Below are positions 62,840 through 64,000 of a stretch of DNA of 64,000 nt, piece by piece. The notes beneath the pieces were generated by a model. The model had not been told where the DNA came from. It saw only the letters and a program-made list of their open reading frames with translations, and ran no database searches. Source of the DNA: Oscillatoria princeps RMCB-10 (GTDB lineage: Bacteria > Cyanobacteriota > Cyanobacteriia > Cyanobacteriales > Oscillatoriaceae); contig JAHHHT010000011.1 in assembly GCA_019359235.1 (NCBI GenBank), positions 1-64,000 on the forward strand, read 5' to 3'. Each line of letters begins with the position of its first letter. Positions within the stretch are counted from its first letter, which is position 1. The translations under genes were made by a program, and so were the position numbers.

Positions 62840-64000
62840 ATGTCTATTATCTCTGAAGCCCCATTCTCTCCTGAAGAAATCGCCGACGAGGGTCTAAAGC
62901 CCGAAGAGTACCAAGAAATCGTCCACCGGCTCGGTCGCCACCCCAACAAAGCCGAGCTGGGCATGTTCGGCGTCATGTGGTCAGAACACTGCTGCTACAA
63001 AAACTCCCGCCCCCTCCTCAAACAATTCCCCACCCAGGGCGATCGCATCCTCGTCGGCCCCGGAGAAAACGCCGGTGTGGTAGACTTGGGAGACGGACTG
63101 CGACTCGCCTTCAAAATCGAATCCCACAACCACCCCTCCGCCGTCGAACCCTTCCAAGGAGCCGCCACCGGCGTCGGAGGCATCCTGCGCGACATCTTCA
63201 CAATGGGCGCTCGCCCGATCGCCGTCCTCAACTCCCTCCGCTTCGGTTCCCTAGAAGACGCCCGCACCCGCCGCCTGTTTGCCGGCGTCGTCGAAGGAAT
63301 ATCCCACTACGGGAACTGCCTGGTAGCGAGCGAGACATTTATCTGGCGCGACGAGAAGGGCGCACACTTTGATACCATTGGCAACTTCGTTGAATCCCAT
63401 TTGCCCTCTGGCCAGCTAACCGCCGAGCTAGATCCCTCTGCCACCGTCCAAACCCTCTCCCTAGATCCCGACACGCAGCAAAGTTGCTGGGTGGCGGTGC
63501 GCCGCGTCTTCAAGCGACGCGCCACAACCCTAATAACCATTCGCACCGCCCTGGGCCGAACCCTCACCGTCACACCAGATCATCCAAATCTAATCTTGGA
63601 AAACGGCGAGTGGCGCACCCGCGAAGCCCAATCCTTAAAAGTTGGCGACCTGATTCCCCTACTGATCGACATGCCGGTGCCCGAATCACTCCAGGGACAC
63701 ACCCATGTTCCAGCACTGGACTTGCTCAGCGCTTTGGACGAACAGCACCAGCGCCATGTTTATGTGGACCTGCCGGCAGATTGGCAGCCGGCAGACACCC
63801 TGCGCTCAGCCTTGCGCGAAATCGAACCTTCCGCAACCAAGCGCTGCTCCTACCTGAAAAAGCGCCGGCTGCCCCTCTCACATTTTCTCAGCTTAGAAAC
63901 CCTGCTGAGCGTATCCCGCCACGATATTCGCCTCTTCCGGCGGGGCAAAGCCAACCACATGAACGCCGTCATCCAGCCCGATCAGGAGTTCGCACGCCTG
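62840..64000 (+). CDS. purL: Phosphoribosylformylglycinamidine synthase, PurL, with intein (partial)
   Basis: Starts at ATG 62840 and is open to the window end (387 codons). The first 159 residues are the start of Pur[81 protein letters not shown] then [22 protein letters not shown], and [11 protein letters not shown]. The enzyme uses ATP and glutamine to make formylglycinamidine ribotide in purine synthesis. At residue 160 the expected CVGVPTVGGE stretch is replaced by an intein that begins at Cys160 (63317). The rest of PurL, including PTVGGE, must lie beyond the window. A HIP1 octamer is at about 63030. No strong ribosome site; AAGGGTTCC precedes the ATG. Confidence 0.93.
   Translation, partial: MSIISEAPFSPEEIADEGLKPEEYQEIVHRLGRHPNKAELGMFGVMWSEHCCYKNSRPLLKQFPTQGDRILVGPGENAGVVDLGDGLRLAFKIESHNHPSAVEPFQGAATGVGGILRDIFTMGARPIAVLNSLRFGSLEDARTRRLFAGVVEGISHYGNCLVASETFIWRDEKGAHFDTIGNFVESHLPSGQLTAELDPSATVQTLSLDPDTQQSCWVAVRRVFKRRATTLITIRTALGRTLTVTPDHPNLILENGEWRTREAQSLKVGDLIPLLIDMPVPESLQGHTHVPALDLLSALDEQHQRHVYVDLPADWQPADTLRSALREIEPSATKRCSYLKKRRLPLSHFLSLETLLSVSRHDIRLFRRGKANHMNAVIQPDQEFARL
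63317..64000 (+). other. Intein N-terminal part inside PurL (continues past the window)
   Basis: 228 residues are visible. Cys1 opens block A ([15 protein letters not shown]), the shape of a class 1 intein splice start, right after PurL YGN. Block B is [15 protein letters not shown] at about residues 76-90, with Thr and His as in Txx[18 protein letters not shown] follows, also typical. The insertion point is before the conserved Cys of PurL (YGN/C), which would serve as the +1 nucleophile. The remainder (from about residue 105) might hold a homing endonuclease but no LAGLIDADG motif is yet visible. Blocks F and G are outside the window. Confidence 0.88.

Overview
The window reads as chromosomal DNA of a filamentous, repeat-rich, non-marine cyanobacterium (Oscillatoria/Microcoleus/Kamptonema-like; the species cannot be fixed from this alone). 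The evidence is an allophycocyanin alpha-B gene (apcD), two tocopherol genes (homogentisate phytyltransferase and gamma-tocopherol methyltransferase), a cyAbrB regulator, aerobic-type cobalamin genes, scattered GCGATCGC (HIP1) octamers, heptanucleotide short tandem repeats and several dispersed palindromic repeat families. No rRNA, tRNA or CRISPR array was seen.

Layout. 0-7.3 kb: a relic of a haemagglutinin-type secretion domain, a small repeat protein, a lipoprotein, the two tocopherol genes, a frameshifted tenA and a TrkH/TrkA (Ktr-type) potassium uptake pair. 7.4-13.5 kb: two tandem secreted TPR-CHAT (caspase-like) proteases on the minus strand, with traces of a third. 14.4-18.9 kb: a molybdopterin oxidoreductase, a membrane coiled-coil protein, an aldehyde dehydrogenase, an unknown gene and an XRE regulator. 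19.2-40 kb: six large plus-strand proteins sharing an AAA-like (AAA_35/STAND-type) ATPase domain. Their extra modules are kinase+TIR, 14-blade WD40, 17-blade WD40+TPR, nucleotide cyclase+TIR, a conserved cyanobacterial domain, and 14-blade WD40. An FHA protein and a decayed seventh copy follow (40.6-42.3 kb). 42.4-55.8 kb: mostly housekeeping genes (apcD, rlmD, lpxD, cyAbrB, a CPBP protease, cobL, cobH, a 2H phosphoesterase, holA). 56-62.4 kb: toxin-antitoxin-like genes (HNH pair, RelBE, VapBC, orphan antitoxin, XRE gene) with broken genes and mobile-element debris. 62.8 kb to the end: purL, interrupted by an intein that runs off the window.

How the parts fit. The 7.4-42.3 kb stretch is the notable accessory region. 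Its proteins combine a signal input or recognition part (WD40, TPR, kinase, cyclase, FHA), an AAA-like NTPase, and a candidate effector (TIR NADase-like domain, CHAT protease). This is the architecture described for NTP-dependent biological-conflict and NLR-like systems in multicellular bacteria. The kinase-TIR-AAA and cyclase-TIR-AAA genes share TIR and ATPase parts and differ in their N-terminal input. The 17-blade WD40 array is strongly homogenised, and dispersed repeats have been absorbed in frame into several of these genes. An immune or self-recognition role is inference, not shown by the sequence.

The DNA is full of small repeats. A 127-130 bp MITE-like element with 11-bp inverted ends has two copies, each flanked by a perfect 8-bp direct repeat, and a third decayed copy. 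Several gene relics (tenA, DUF2887-type, REP-type transposase, AAA-WD40-TPR, XRE) show ongoing gene turnover.
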